Assembly (NCBI GenBank): GCA_016710965.1
Contig: JADJTW010000033.1
Span: forward strand, 1 to 64,000
Length of the DNA stretch: 64,000 nucleotides
Reading direction: 5' to 3'
From: Flavobacteriales bacterium
GTDB lineage: Bacteria > Bacteroidota > Bacteroidia > Flavobacteriales_F > PHOS-HE28
The notes beneath the pieces are model-generated. The model was not told the DNA's origin, searched no databases, and saw only the letters and a program-made list of their open reading frames with translations. Shown piece after piece: positions 18,913 through 28,841 of this stretch. Every line of letters starts with the position of its first letter. Positions within the stretch are counted from its first letter, which is position 1. Both the position numbers and the translations under genes were made by a program.

Positions 18913-20556
18913 ATGCCTGCCCGCGGACGCGCTCAGTGGATCATCGTCGTGGTGGCCGCCCTTCTCTTCGTGCCCGGTCTGGGAGCCGTGCATCTGTTCG
19001 ATTGGGACGAGATCAACTTCGCGGAGATCGCGCGGGAAATGGTCGTCAGTGGCGACTGGCTGCGTCCACAAATGCATTTCGAGCCGTTCCACGAGAAGCC
19101 GCCACTCTTCATGTGGCTGCAAGCGCTCAGCATGAAGGCCTTCGGCGTTGGCGAGTTCGCCGCGCGCTTCCCGAATGCCATCTGCGGCATCCTTACGTTG
19201 CTCATCCTTTACCGCATCGGTGAACAACTGCGTGGCCGTGTGTTCGGTATGCTGTGGGCACTCGCATACGCAGGCTCCATCCTGCCACACCTCTATTTCC
19301 GCAGCGGCATCATCGATCCATGGTTCAACCTGTTCATCTTCCTGGGTCTGCACGCGCTCATTACGCTCACCCAGCGCGACCCCGATCGCGACCCCAATGC
19401 ATTCAATGCGCGGCGCGATCGCCATGCCTGGCTCGTGGGCATCTTCCTTGGTCTGGCGGTGCTCACCAAAGGCCCGGTCGGGGTGCTGGTGCCTGCACTG
19501 GTGATGCTCGTCTACTGGGCTTGGGGGAAGTGCAAGCCCTACCTGCACTGGCGGCGGCTGTTGATCATGGTCCTCGCAACGGCGATCACGGTCTCGATCT
19601 GGGCAGTGATCGACCTTGTTCGCAACGGCCCGGAGTTCATGCTCGCCTTCTTCTGGCGGCAGGTCGCTATGCTCACCACGGAGGATGCTGGCCACGGTGG
19701 CTTCCCTGGCTACCACTTCGTTGTGCTCCTCATCGGCTGCTTCCCGGCATCGGTCTTCGCGGTGCAGGAGCTGTTGAAGCCTACGCGAACCTCGGATGCT
19801 CATGAGAATGATCACCGTCGTTGGATGGTGATCCTCTTCTGGGTGGTGCTGCTGCTCTTTTCACTGGTTAAGACCAAGATCGTCCACTACAGCAGCCTCT
19901 GCTATTTCCCGCTCACCTACCTGGCAGCGCTGCAATTGGAGCGCGTGTGGAAGAAGCGTGAAGGATTCGGATGGAGCCGCTTCATACTGGGCATCCTCGG
20001 TGGCCTCATGGCACTCGTAGTGATCGCGTTGCCATTCGCGGGCATGAACATCGATGCCCTGAAGCCGCTTTTCGCCCGGGATCCATTCGCCATGGCGAAC
20101 CTCGAAGCGGATGTGCAGTGGAGCGGCCTGGAAGCACTCGCGGGCATCGTTCTGCTTGCAGCGCTGGTCGTGGGGCATTTGTTGCATGGAAAGGGGCGAG
20201 TCCGTGCCGCAGTGCTCACGATCTTCTGCGGAAGCGCCCTTTTCGTGACGGCAACGCTCTTCTTCTTCATCAACCGCATCGAGGCCTATTCGCAGCGGGC
20301 GGCCATTGAGTTCTTCCAAAGCCATGCGGGCGAACGATGCTGGCTGCTCACCAAGGGATACAAGAGCTACGTGCCCGAGTACTATGGCCAGGTATCAGCT
20401 CCCCAACCAAGGGAGGTGGTGCTGCTGGGCGGCGAGATCGACCGGCCGGTCTACCTCGCGTGCAAGATCACGTCAGAGGAGGAGGTGCAGGCTTTGGGCA
20501 CCTTCCTCGAGTTGTACCGGAAGAACGGGTTCGTCTTCTACCGGAGACTGCCGTAG
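18913..20556 (+). CDS. Membrane glycosyltransferase, PMT/ArnT-like (GT39/GT83)
   Basis: 547 residues from ATG 18913; a TTG at 18904 overlapping the previous stop is an alternative. Membrane helices run through about residues 10-460. The acidic loop HLFDWDEINFAEIARE after helix 1 is the catalytic signature of lipid-phosphate-sugar-dependent GT-C enzymes. RFPNAICGIL and KGPVGVLVPALVML are family-like segments. It transfers a sugar from a polyprenyl-phosphate donor to lipid or protein on the periplasmic side. Pairing with the GT2 gene supports a donor/transferase module. Confidence 0.88.
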   Translation: MPARGRAQWIIVVVAALLFVPGLGAVHLFDWDEINFAEIAREMVVSGDWLRPQMHFEPFHEKPPLFMWLQALSMKAFGVGEFAARFPNAICGILTLLILYRIGEQLRGRVFGMLWALAYAGSILPHLYFRSGIIDPWFNLFIFLGLHALITLTQRDPDRDPNAFNARRDRHAWLVGIFLGLAVLTKGPVGVLVPALVMLVYWAWGKCKPYLHWRRLLIMVLATAITVSIWAVIDLVRNGPEFMLAFFWRQVAMLTTEDAGHGGFPGYHFVVLLIGCFPASVFAVQELLKPTRTSDAHENDHRRWMVILFWVVLLLFSLVKTKIVHYSSLCYFPLTYLAALQLERVWKKREGFGWSRFILGILGGLMALVVIALPFAGMNIDALKPLFARDPFAMANLEADVQWSGLEALAGIVLLAALVVGHLLHGKGRVRAAVLTIFCGSALFVTATLFFFINRIEAYSQRAAIEFFQSHAGERCWLLTKGYKSYVPEYYGQVSAPQPREVVLLGGEIDRPVYLACKITSEEEVQALGTFLELYRKNGFVFYRRLP

Positions 20557-20575
20557 GACGAACGCTCGGGGCGGC

Positions 20576-20583
20576 TACATTGG
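20576..20583 (+). promoter_or_regulatory. Possible -7 promoter element for T9SS cargo gene
   Basis: TACATTGG has one mismatch to TAnnTTTG and lies 20 bases before the ATG at 20604. Confidence 0.35.
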
Positions 20584-20603
20584 CTACCCAAACCGATCGT
20601 CCC

Positions 20604-22415
20604 ATGGCTCCTCGCTACGCCTTGCGCTGTCTTCCCGTTCTGCTCGTCTTTGGCGCCATCCCGTTCCGTGGCCTCGCCCAAGGCGATACCTGCACCACCG
20701 CCTTGCAGGTGGTAAGCGGAGTGTATGCCTCCACCGGACCCACTAGTGGCGATGCCGGCCCCGGCTGTGGTGCAGGCACCAACGGCAACTGGTACATGTA
20801 CACGGCCACTTTCAATGGAGCCATCACCATCACCAGCTGCCACCCGCTGAACAATGGGCTGCAGTTCGATACCTATTTGAAGGTCTTCTCCGGCAGTTGC
20901 GCGAATCTCACCTGCATCGGTTACAATGACGACGTGGGTGCGAGCGGCCAGAGCTGTTCCAACAACCTCTTCGCTTCATTCTTGCAAGTGAACGTGACCG
21001 CCGGGCAGAACTACTACATCGTCTGGACCAACACCTTCTCAAGCCTGCCATTCACCTGGGAGTTGAACGAGTGCGAAGGCACCGCCGTGGGTGCCACCTA
21101 CTTCGACCACAACAACAACGGTACCCGTGAAGCCGGTGAGCAGCATGCCCCAGTCATGCTCTTGGTGCAACCCGGCAACCATCATGTGTACTCCGGCAAC
21201 GACCCGTACTCCTTCTGCACCGACATGGGCACGCACACGGTAACGGTGCCCACGCCGCCGCTTTACCACAATGCTGTACCGGCATCGCAGTCGTTCACCA
21301 TCGTGGCCCTGGGCGATCAGGCGACCGGTATCGACTTCGGCTTCCAAGGCATCCCAGGCATCTATGATGGCTCGGTGAGCATCTGGGCTTGGAATCCTTG
21401 GATCGGCAACAACACCCAGTTGCACGTGAATTACGCCAACATCGGTACGGAGGACATCAATGCCTTGCTGATCCTCAGCCTGGATCCCATCCTGAGCTTC
21501 GTGAGCGCTTCCGTTGCGCCGGCATCTGTGATCGGTCCGGTCGTCAACTGGGACCTCGGAACCCTTGCTCCCGGCACTTCCGGGACGATCAACGTCACGG
21601 TCAATACGCCATCGAGCGTGCTGCCGAACACACCCGTGGGCAACGGTGCCGAGCTCGTCATCGACGAGAGCGATGTGAACATCGTGGACAACAGCGACCA
21701 TGTGACGGGTGCGGCGACCACGAGTTTCGATCCCAACGACAAGCAAGTGAATGAGATCGTGATCACCCCCGATGACGTGGCCGATCAGAAGCTGCTGGAA
21801 TACACCATCCGGTTCCAGAACACGGGCAATGCGCCTGCGGTGAACGTGGTGATCAAGGATAGTCTTGATGCAGATTGGGACCTGAGCACTTTCCAGATGG
21901 TCGGGGCATCGCACCCCTTCACGCTAACGGTGAACGATGAAGTGGCGATCTGGACCTTTGCGAACATCATGCTTCCCGACAGCAGCACTGACCTGCTCGG
22001 CAGCCAGGGTAGCATCCACTATCGCATGGCGCCCAAGACCAGCCTCCTCGTCGGCGACCAGCTCACCAACCGGGCAGACATCTACTTCGACTACAACGAA
22101 GCAGTCCTTACCAATACAACCGTGACCACGGTGGAGCTGAACACCCGTATTGCGGAGGGGAGCGGCGTGAGCGGCCTCTACGTCATTCCCTCACCGAGCA
22201 ATGGCCTGCTGAGCATCCGCTGGGCCGATGCGCAGTTGAACAACGCCGCAATGTCGGTGATCGATGCATTGGGTCGCACGGTTTACAGCACTCGCGCGAG
22301 CAGCGCCAGCCAGACGCGCAGCTTGGATCTCTCCTTCCTCCCGGCAGGCGGTTACATGCTGCGCCTCAGCAGCGGAAGCGCAATGGCTTGGACACGGTTC
22401 GTGATCCAGCGCTGA
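20604..22415 (+). CDS. T9SS type A sorting-domain protein with DUF7619-like domain
   Basis: 603 residues: signal peptide (about 1-28), a Cys-containing beta-rich domain (about 30-160) with GNWYMYTATF and FDTYLKVFSGSC resembling bacterial pre-peptidase or CUB-like domains, an SdrD-like segment (GATYFDHNNNGTREAGE), and the conserved block TTSFDPNDKQVNE to RADIYFDYNEAVLTNT (about 370-510, DUF7619-like). The C-terminal sorting domain has VIPSPSNGLLSIRW and LPAGGYMLRLSSG. It is secreted by the type IX system and probably cell-surface attached. The ligand is unknown. A strong terminator follows. Confidence 0.88.
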   Translation: MAPRYALRCLPVLLVFGAIPFRGLAQGDTCTTALQVVSGVYASTGPTSGDAGPGCGAGTNGNWYMYTATFNGAITITSCHPLNNGLQFDTYLKVFSGSCANLTCIGYNDDVGASGQSCSNNLFASFLQVNVTAGQNYYIVWTNTFSSLPFTWELNECEGTAVGATYFDHNNNGTREAGEQHAPVMLLVQPGNHHVYSGNDPYSFCTDMGTHTVTVPTPPLYHNAVPASQSFTIVALGDQATGIDFGFQGIPGIYDGSVSIWAWNPWIGNNTQLHVNYANIGTEDINALLILSLDPILSFVSASVAPASVIGPVVNWDLGTLAPGTSGTINVTVNTPSSVLPNTPVGNGAELVIDESDVNIVDNSDHVTGAATTSFDPNDKQVNEIVITPDDVADQKLLEYTIRFQNTGNAPAVNVVIKDSLDADWDLSTFQMVGASHPFTLTVNDEVAIWTFANIMLPDSSTDLLGSQGSIHYRMAPKTSLLVGDQLTNRADIYFDYNEAVLTNTTVTTVELNTRIAEGSGVSGLYVIPSPSNGLLSIRWADAQLNNAAMSVIDALGRTVYSTRASSASQTRSLDLSFLPAGGYMLRLSSGSAMAWTRFVIQR

Positions 22416-22432
22416 TCGACCTTGTACATCGC

Positions 22433-22466
22433 AAGAAGAGCGTCCGCATGGGCGCTCTTCTTCTTT
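22433..22466 (+). terminator. Rho-independent terminator after T9SS cargo gene
   Basis: AAGAAGAGCG and CGCTCTTCTT form a perfect 10-bp stem with a 10-nt loop followed by CTTT, 17 bases after the stop. Confidence 0.85.
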
Positions 22467-22482
22467 GTGCCAACTTCGTCGC

Positions 22483-23640
22483 ATGGACGTTTCGGAGATC
22501 CTCACCCACCTGGGCGAAGAGCGCGAGCGCGGCTACGATGCCGTGGTACCGCCCATCGTGCAGAGCGGCAACTTCACATACCCTACCGTCGCGGCGATGC
22601 GCGCCGTGGTGGGACAGGAGTTCGACCGGCCGCTGTACACACGCGGCTTCAATCCCACGGTGGCCATACTTCGGAAGAAGATCGCGGCGCTGGAACATGC
22701 TGAGGATGCGCTCGTCTTCAGTAGTGGAGCGGGTGCCATCGCGGCAGCGGTGATCTCCTTCACGAAGGCTGGCGATCACATCGTATGCGTGCGCAAACCG
22801 TATAGTTGGACGAGGAAACTGCTCGTGGACCTCTTGTCCCGATTCGGTGTGGAACACAGCTTCGTGGTTGGTACTGATGCGGAGAACTACCGCAGGGCGA
22901 TCCAACCGAACACCACTTTCTTCATCCTCGAAAGCCCCAACTCGCTCACCTTCGAATTGCAGGACATCGCAGCCGTTGCATCGATCGCGAAGGAGCACGG
23001 CATCATCACTCTTTGCGACAACAGCTTCAACAGTCCGCTCTTCCAGCACCCGATCGACCTGGGCGTGGACATGGTCGCGCACAGTGCCACCAAGTACCTC
23101 AATGGCCACAGTGATGTCGTGGCCGGTGTGCTCGCCGGCAGCCACGCGCACATGCGCCAGGTGATGAGCAAGGAATTCATGACGCTCGGTGCAGCGCCTT
23201 CACCGCACGATGCATGGCTGCTGATGCGTGGCTTGCGAACGCTGCCGCTGCGAATGGAGCGGAGCGCAGATAGCGCCGAGAAGATCGCACGCTACCTCGA
23301 AGCGCATCCCAAGGTGAAGCGCGTGCATTGGCCGGGACTGGAGAGCCACCCGCAGCATACGCTCGCGAAGAAGCAGATGAAGCGCGTGGCGGGTTTGATG
23401 AGCATCGAGCTCGACGCGCCGGACGTTGCCGCCGTGGAGCGCTTCTGCAACAACCTGAAGACCTTCCTGATCGCAGTAAGCTGGGGCGGCTATGAGAGCC
23501 TGCAATGGCCCGTATGCGCGCTGCAAGGCCCCAGCGGCTACTACACCGACCTGCCCTTCAACATGGTGCGGCTCTACGTGGGGCTTGAGGATCCAGCGAG
23601 CCTGATCACCGATCTGGAACAGGCATTGGCCTGGATCTGA
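22483..23640 (+). CDS. Trans-sulfuration family PLP-dependent enzyme (Cys/Met metabolism)
   Basis: 385 residues, the normal length for cystathionine gamma-synthase, cystathionine lyase or methionine gamma-lyase. The PLP-binding Lys lies in HSATKYLNGHSD (about residue 203). RPLYTRGFNPTVAILRKKIAALE and SPNSLTFELQDIAAVASIAK match family motifs. The exact reaction cannot be fixed because the members share all core residues. It is flanked by an upstream terminator and a convergent gene two bases downstream, so it is monocistronic. Confidence 0.9.
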   Translation: MDVSEILTHLGEERERGYDAVVPPIVQSGNFTYPTVAAMRAVVGQEFDRPLYTRGFNPTVAILRKKIAALEHAEDALVFSSGAGAIAAAVISFTKAGDHIVCVRKPYSWTRKLLVDLLSRFGVEHSFVVGTDAENYRRAIQPNTTFFILESPNSLTFELQDIAAVASIAKEHGIITLCDNSFNSPLFQHPIDLGVDMVAHSATKYLNGHSDVVAGVLAGSHAHMRQVMSKEFMTLGAAPSPHDAWLLMRGLRTLPLRMERSADSAEKIARYLEAHPKVKRVHWPGLESHPQHTLAKKQMKRVAGLMSIELDAPDVAAVERFCNNLKTFLIAVSWGGYESLQWPVCALQGPSGYYTDLPFNMVRLYVGLEDPASLITDLEQALAWI

Positions 23641-23642
23641 TC

Positions 23643-25237
23643 CTATTCGACAGGGTTGATCCCGCCGGGCGGTACCAAGCACGGTCCAACCACGACAGTG
23701 ACAGTTGCGGTCGCTGGTGAGCACGGCGGGCCATCCACCGTGTAGGTGAACGCGTAGCTCCCCGGAGCGACGCTTCCTGCTGCGAAGACACTGCCGGTCA
23801 ACGCGCCTGTTGCATTGTCATCGCTCCAAGTCCCTCCTGCTTGCGGTGCGCCACCGAGCTGCGCGAAGAGATCGATGTTGCCGAAGCTCTGGCACCAGGC
23901 CACCGATCCTCCGATGCCGGCGTTGGGCAAGACTATCTCGGTCACGCACATCTGAGAGGATGCATCAGCGCAGGGTGCCATGCCGGTCACCGTATACGTG
24001 TAGTAGCCTTCGGACATGGTGCCCGCCGTGTAGATGCCGCCGGGTGCAGGAGATGGTCCATTCCAAGATCCACCGGGTTGCGGCGTTCCGCCCAATTGAT
24101 CGAAGAGCAGGAACGGCGCGCCATCCTCGCAGACTGCGAAAGATCCATTCGTTCCAGCATCGGCAGCGCCCACTCGATCACGTTGATGAGGGCGTCATCG
24201 GTCCCGCAGGACCCAAGATCGACGGTGTAGGAATAGATGCCCGGCGACATCGTCGCTGGGTCGTAGAAGCCTCCAGTGGCATCGAGCGGTGCATTCCATG
24301 TGCCGCCGGGCTGCGCCGAGCCACCAAGCAGCGCGAACAGGTCTACTTCCGGCCCTGCGCTGCACATCGTGATCATACCATCAATGCCTGCATTCGGTGC
24401 CGCCACCACGGTAACACAGACCGTAGCACTGGCATTCACGCAAGGCGGCGTGCCAGGAACCGTGTAGACATAGCACCCGGGGAGGTCAACGGCGGGGTTG
24501 TAGACCCCGGAATACGGACCGCCGGAATATGACCAAGTGCCACCGGCTTGGGGCGATCCGCCCAATGACGCTAGAAGGCTGAAGGGTGCGTCGCTGGAAC
24601 AGATCGTGACAGAGCCGTTGATCCCGGCATCGGGCGCTTGGTTCACAGAGACGCAAACGGTGGAGGTTTCGTTCGCGCATGGCAGCGACGCGAACACAGT
24701 ATAGGTATAGCAGCCGGGAATGCTTGTTCCCGGAATGAACGAAAGCGGTGCCGGGTTGCCAGCTGGGTTCGTCCATGCCCCACCTGCGTCCGGGATCCCA
24801 CCCAGGGCACTGAATAGACTGACAGGAGCGCTGTTGGAACAGACCGTGATCACCCCATTGCTTCCGGCATTGGGTGGGACGACCGTAAAAATGGATAGAG
24901 GGTATGCGGTTCCCATTTCCGGCGGGTCCGAAGCGGTGATGCGCATCGCAAAGCCACCACCCATCCCAGCGGGGAAGGTGCATGAAATGCTCCCGGAAGT
25001 GGTAGCTGGCAAACTGCCGATGACCGATGGTGCGGCGAAGGATCCGGTTGCATCCGAAAGTTCCGCAACGAACATGTTGCCGACATTGTAAGTGCCCGGG
25101 GCCGTGAAGGGTACGTTCACTGTTGGGCTGCCACAAAAGGTCGCAGGCCCCATCGGATCGACCGTGATCTGGGCGCCAACCGGAGCGTTGAATAACAAGG
25201 CGAGGGCTGCGAGGGTTATCGGTAAGCGCATGGGCAT
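23643..25237 (-). CDS. Secreted PKD/Ig-like repeat protein (one frameshift)
   Basis: About 530 residues if one base missing near 24170-24175 is restored (length is one short of a multiple of three). The signal peptide (LPITLAALALLFNAPVGAQ) is followed by a unique N-terminal domain (about residues 25-125). Five modules of about 80 residues come next, each opening NAG or DAG, with LFALLGG-x-PQAGGTW in the middle and PGxYxYTV then a Cys-containing strand. The end (VGPCLVPPGGINPVE) has no T9SS sorting domain, so anchoring is unclear. The start may be 25237 or 25231. This is probably a surface protein; no function is recognised. Confidence 0.78.
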
Positions 25238-25340
25238 ACGGCTTGGGTCACGTGAATCTAGGATCCCTTCGGATCCGACCGTTCCCGATCCGACAGATCC
25301 TCTCAACCCGTGCACCAACAAGGCGTTGCTGCGGATGGAA

Positions 25341-26645
25341 CTACTTCTTCCGGAAGAACAACCGGATGGGCACGCCTGTGAAGCGCCAGTGCTCGCGCAG
25401 GCGGTTCTCCAGGAAGCGCTCGTAGCTGGGCTTGATGTACTGCGGCAGGTTGCAATAGAACGCGAAGGTGGGCACATGCACAGGCACCTGCTGAATGAAC
25501 TTGATGCTCACCTGCTTGCTCTTGTACATGGGCGGCTGCTGGCGCTCGATCTCGGGCAGCAGTATGTCGTTGAGCTTGCGTGTGGAGATGCGGCGACGAC
25601 GGTCCTCATACACCTGCATGGCCATCTCGATCACCTTCAGCAGGCGCTGCTTCTCCGTTACGCTGGTGAAGACCACGGGCACATCGGTGAAGGGCTCCAT
25701 CCGGTGCTTCACCTCGGCTTCGAAGGCCTTCATGGTGTTGGTCTCCTTCTCGATGAGGTCCCACTTGTTCACCACCACCACCACGCCTTTGCCGTTCTTC
25801 TGGATGATGGAGAGGATGTGCAGGTCCTGCTGCTCGATGCTCTCTCTGGCGTCGAGCATCAGCAGGCACACATCGGAGCCTTCGATCGCCCGGATGGAGC
25901 GCATGACGCTGTAGAACTCGATGTCCTCGTCCACCTTGGCCTTCTTGCGGATGCCGGCCGTATCGAGCAGCAGCACATCATGGCCGAACACGTTCCAGCG
26001 CGTGTTGATCGGATCGCGTGTTGTGCCCGCCACAGGCGTGACGATGCTCTGCTCCTTGCCCATCAGGGCATTCACCAATGACGACTTGCCCACATTCGGT
26101 CGGCCGACGATGGCGATGCGCGGGATCTCCGCTTCCGGCTCTTCGCTGGGCTTGGCGAAGGTCTTCACCAGTTCATCCAGCAGGTCGCCCGTGCCAGCGC
26201 CGCTGGCTGCGGAGATGGCATGCACCTCGCCGAGGCCCAGGCTGTAGAATTCGGCCGTGAGGTACTGCTTGTCGTTGGTGTCCACCTTGTTCGCGACGAG
26301 CAGTACAGGCTTCTTCGCCTTGCGCAACATTTGCGCTATGGACTCATCCATGGCCGTGATGCCGCCATGCACGTCCACCAGGAAGAGCACGGAATCCGCT
26401 TCCTCGATGGCCAGTTTCACCTGCTTGCGGATCTCCGCCTCGAAGACATCATCGCTGCCGCTCACGTAGCCGCCCGTGTCGATCACGCTGTAGAGGATGC
26501 CGTTCCACTCGCTCTTGCCGTAGTGCCGGTCGCGGGTGGTGCCAGCCGTGGGGTCGGTGATGGCATCGCGGCGTTCCACCAGGCGATTGAATAGTGTGCT
26601 CTTGCCCACGTTCGGGCGACCAACGATGGCGACGATGTTCCCCAT
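25341..26645 (-). CDS. der: Ribosome biogenesis GTPase Der
   Basis: 434 residues with two tandem GTPase domains, unique to Der/EngA, and a C-terminal KH-like domain (about 355-434). P-loops are GRPNVGKSTLFNRL (about residue 8) and GRPNVGKSSLVNALMG (about 183). G3 motifs are DTGG and DTAG; G4 motifs are NKVD and NKWD. It acts in 50S subunit assembly. The era stop is one base before its start, so era and der form an operon. Confidence 0.97.
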   Translation of the reverse strand: MGNIVAIVGRPNVGKSTLFNRLVERRDAITDPTAGTTRDRHYGKSEWNGILYSVIDTGGYVSGSDDVFEAEIRKQVKLAIEEADSVLFLVDVHGGITAMDESIAQMLRKAKKPVLLVANKVDTNDKQYLTAEFYSLGLGEVHAISAASGAGTGDLLDELVKTFAKPSEEPEAEIPRIAIVGRPNVGKSSLVNALMGKEQSIVTPVAGTTRDPINTRWNVFGHDVLLLDTAGIRKKAKVDEDIEFYSVMRSIRAIEGSDVCLLMLDARESIEQQDLHILSIIQKNGKGVVVVVNKWDLIEKETNTMKAFEAEVKHRMEPFTDVPVVFTSVTEKQRLLKVIEMAMQVYEDRRRRISTRKLNDILLPEIERQQPPMYKSKQVSIKFIQQVPVHVPTFAFYCNLPQYIKPSYERFLENRLREHWRFTGVPIRLFFRKK

Positions 26646-26646
26646 T

Positions 26647-27522
26647 TCAATATCCGTATTTCTTCAGCTTGCCTTCATCCTCGCGCCAGTCGGGATCCAC
26701 CTTCACCTTCAGGTCCAGGAAGACCTTATTGCCCACGAAACGCTCGATGGCGAGGCGCGCTTCGGTGCCCAGCTTGCGCAAGGCTTTCCCCCCGGCGCCG
26801 ATCACGATCCCCTTCTGGCTCTCGCGCATCACGATCACATCGGCCTGGATCTTCACCAATTGCTCGCCTTCCTCGAAACTGTTCACCACTACTTGCGTGC
26901 TGTAGGGTATCTCCTGTTGGTAGAAGGTGAGGATCTTCTCCCGGATCATCTCGCTCACGAAGAAGCGCGTGTTCCGGTCGCTCAGTTCGTCCTTGGGGAA
27001 GTAGGCCGGGTGCTTGGGCAGCTTGCTGATCAGGTAGGCGCGCAACTCCTCCACGTTCAATCCATGCAGTGCGGAGAGGGGGACCACTTTAGCATCGGGC
27101 AGTGCTGCTTGCCAGACTTCGAGCGCGGCCAGCACCTCGTCTTCCTTGCCCTTGTCCACCTTGTTCAGCAGGAGCACCATCGGTCCATTGAATCGACGCG
27201 CACGAGTGAGCACGTTCTCCGATCGCTCGGGCTTCTGCCCCAACTCCACCAGAACGACCAGGATATCGGCATCGATCAGAGCCTCGTCCACAGCGCGCAT
27301 CATGCGCTCGTGCATTTTGTACTGCGGGTCCAGGATGCCCGGCGTATCGCTGAGCACCATCTGGTGATCGTCGCCATTGAGGATGCCCAGGATCCGGTGG
27401 CGGGTGGTCTGGGCCTTGGGGTTGGCGATCACCAGCTGCTCGCCGAGCAGGGCGTTCAGCAGGGTGCTTTTGCCCACGTTGGGTTCCCCGATGATATTGA
27501 CATATCCGGCTTTGTGCGCCAT
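26647..27522 (-). CDS. era: GTPase Era
   Basis: 291 residues: P-loop GEPNVGKSTLLNALLG, G3 SDTPGILDP, G4 LNKVDKG, and a C-terminal KH domain with VIGAGGKALRKLG for binding the 3' end of 16S rRNA. It checks 30S maturation. It is cotranscribed with der and separated from the upstream tRNA by a stem-loop. Confidence 0.97.
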   Translation of the reverse strand: MAHKAGYVNIIGEPNVGKSTLLNALLGEQLVIANPKAQTTRHRILGILNGDDHQMVLSDTPGILDPQYKMHERMMRAVDEALIDADILVVLVELGQKPERSENVLTRARRFNGPMVLLLNKVDKGKEDEVLAALEVWQAALPDAKVVPLSALHGLNVEELRAYLISKLPKHPAYFPKDELSDRNTRFFVSEMIREKILTFYQQEIPYSTQVVVNSFEEGEQLVKIQADVIVMRESQKGIVIGAGGKALRKLGTEARLAIERFVGNKVFLDLKVKVDPDWREDEGKLKKYGY

Positions 27523-27538
27523 GTGCTCAAACGAAGAA

Positions 27539-27556
27539 CCCCGACTCGCGTCGGGG
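27539..27556 (-). terminator. Stem-loop terminator between tRNA-Met and era
   Basis: On the minus strand CCCCGAC-GCGA-GTCGGGG is a perfect 7-bp stem followed by TTCTTCGTTTG, nine bases after the tRNA 3' end. It would end the tRNA transcript, or be leaky and feed era. Confidence 0.6.
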
Positions 27557-27564
27557 CTCTTTTG

Positions 27565-27637
27565 TAGCGGGGGTAGGACTCGAACCTACGGCCTTCGGGT
27601 TATGAGCCCGACGAGCTACCATCTGCTCCACCCCGCA
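27565..27637 (-). tRNA. tRNA-Met (CAT), initiator-like
   Basis: A 73-nt cloverleaf reads TGCGGGG on the 5' acceptor and CCCCGCT plus A at the 3' end. The D arm is GAGC..GCTC, the anticodon loop CTCATAA (anticodon at 27602-27604) and the T arm GTAGG-TTCGAGT-CCTAC. The first acceptor pair is a T-T mismatch and the anticodon stem has the three G-C pairs (CGGG/CCCG) of initiator tRNAs, so it is probably tRNA-fMet. CCA is not encoded. Confidence 0.93.
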
Positions 27638-27645
27638 ATGGGGCG

Positions 27646-27653
27646 CAAATATA
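27646..27653 (-). promoter_or_regulatory. -7 promoter element for tRNA-Met
   Basis: The minus strand reads TATATTTG, a perfect TAnnTTTG match, ending eight bases before the mature 5' end of the tRNA. This spacing independently supports where transcripts start after this element. Confidence 0.8.
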
Positions 27654-27672
27654 GGCGCGGATGGCGCAAGCC

Positions 27673-28822
27673 TTACAAGGCGCTCAGCAAAGAGCTGCCG
27701 AAGTGCGCCACCTGGTAGTTGCGCATGCCGGGCATGGCTGCCAGAGCCGCGAGGTCGCCGGGCAGCGTTCGCGCGATATCCGACAGCATCTGGTTGGCTG
27801 CTACGATCCCCGGTCTCAGATCGTGCTCGGTGGTCAGCTTGTCTCGAACTTGCTTCAGCCGCTTGAGGCGATCCTCATAGTCGTCATCCTTGTGCCAGCG
27901 CTTGCCTTTGGTCACACGGGGCCACTCTTCCTTGGGGGTTTCCACTCCCTTGCGAACGGCTTCGAGCATCGGTTTGCCGTGGCGATCGACGATGCGTTCA
28001 CCGACGCCCTTCCGGGCAGCTATTTCTTTCACGCTCTTCGGCGGGTCGGTGGCGAAGGAGAGGAGCACTTCGTTGCCGAGCACCATGAACGGCGCTCGAT
28101 CCATGCGCTCGGCCACGGTCTCGCGCCACGCATGCACTTCGCGCAGCACCGCCAACTGTTGGGGCTTCAAGAGCTTCGCTCCCTTCATGCGCAGGAAGGC
28201 CGGCTCTTCGTTCGCCACAAGGTTGAACGGCGCATCGGTGAGCAAGGCGAATTCCTCCTCCGCCCAGCTCCATCGGGACTTGGCTATGAGTTGTTCCTTC
28301 CAGTTGATCGCGCAACTGGATCGGATACGCCGTGTCGCCCGCTGCATAGGCCAGCATGTCCTGCGGCAATGGTCGCTTGCTCCAATCGGCCTTCTGGAAT
28401 TTCTTGTCGACATGCACGCCTTGGTACTTGCGCAGGAGAGCCGCCAGGCCGATCTCGGGCTCATTCAGCAATTCGGCGGAAACAAGGGTATCGAAGACGT
28501 TCTCCACGCGAATGCCATGGTGCTTGGCCAGTATCCGCAGGTCGTAGTCGGCATCATGGATCACCACTTCCATGTGCTTGTCGGCCAGCAATGCGCCCAG
28601 TGGCTTCAGGTCGGCGATGGCCAGCGGGTCGATCAAATAGGTGTGCTCACGGGTGCTCAGTTGCACCAGGCATACACGCTCGTTGTACCGATGGAAGCTG
28701 CTGGCCTCGGTGTCCAAGGCGAGGATCGCGGACTTGGAGAGCTCGCTCGCGCGTTGTGCCAGGACCGCCGGGTCGGTGATGGGTTCGAAGGCGGGCACTG
28801 CGCGAATGGGGCTTGGCCGCAA
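27673..28822 (-). CDS. rnd: Ribonuclease D (one frameshift)
   Basis: About 382 residues when one extra base at about 28300 is removed (total length is one over a multiple of three; the frame changes from LRDQL to KEQLIAKS). It is a 3'-5' exoribonuclease for tRNA 3' trimming. It has the DEDD catalytic core (LALDTEASSFHRY, VIHDADYDLRIL, LAYAAGDTAYPIQLRD) and a C-terminal HRDC domain (about residues 205-290 and onward). The start is uncertain: TTG 28822 or GTG 28798. It lies upstream of the tRNA-Met promoter. The break is probably a consensus error. Confidence 0.88.
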
Positions 28823-28841
28823 AGTAAGCGGCTACGGACAG

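Noticed and set aside
25255..25285. Small GGATCC-containing hairpin between der and the repeat protein
   Set aside because: Its stem is short and there is no T run on either strand, so I do not call it a terminator.
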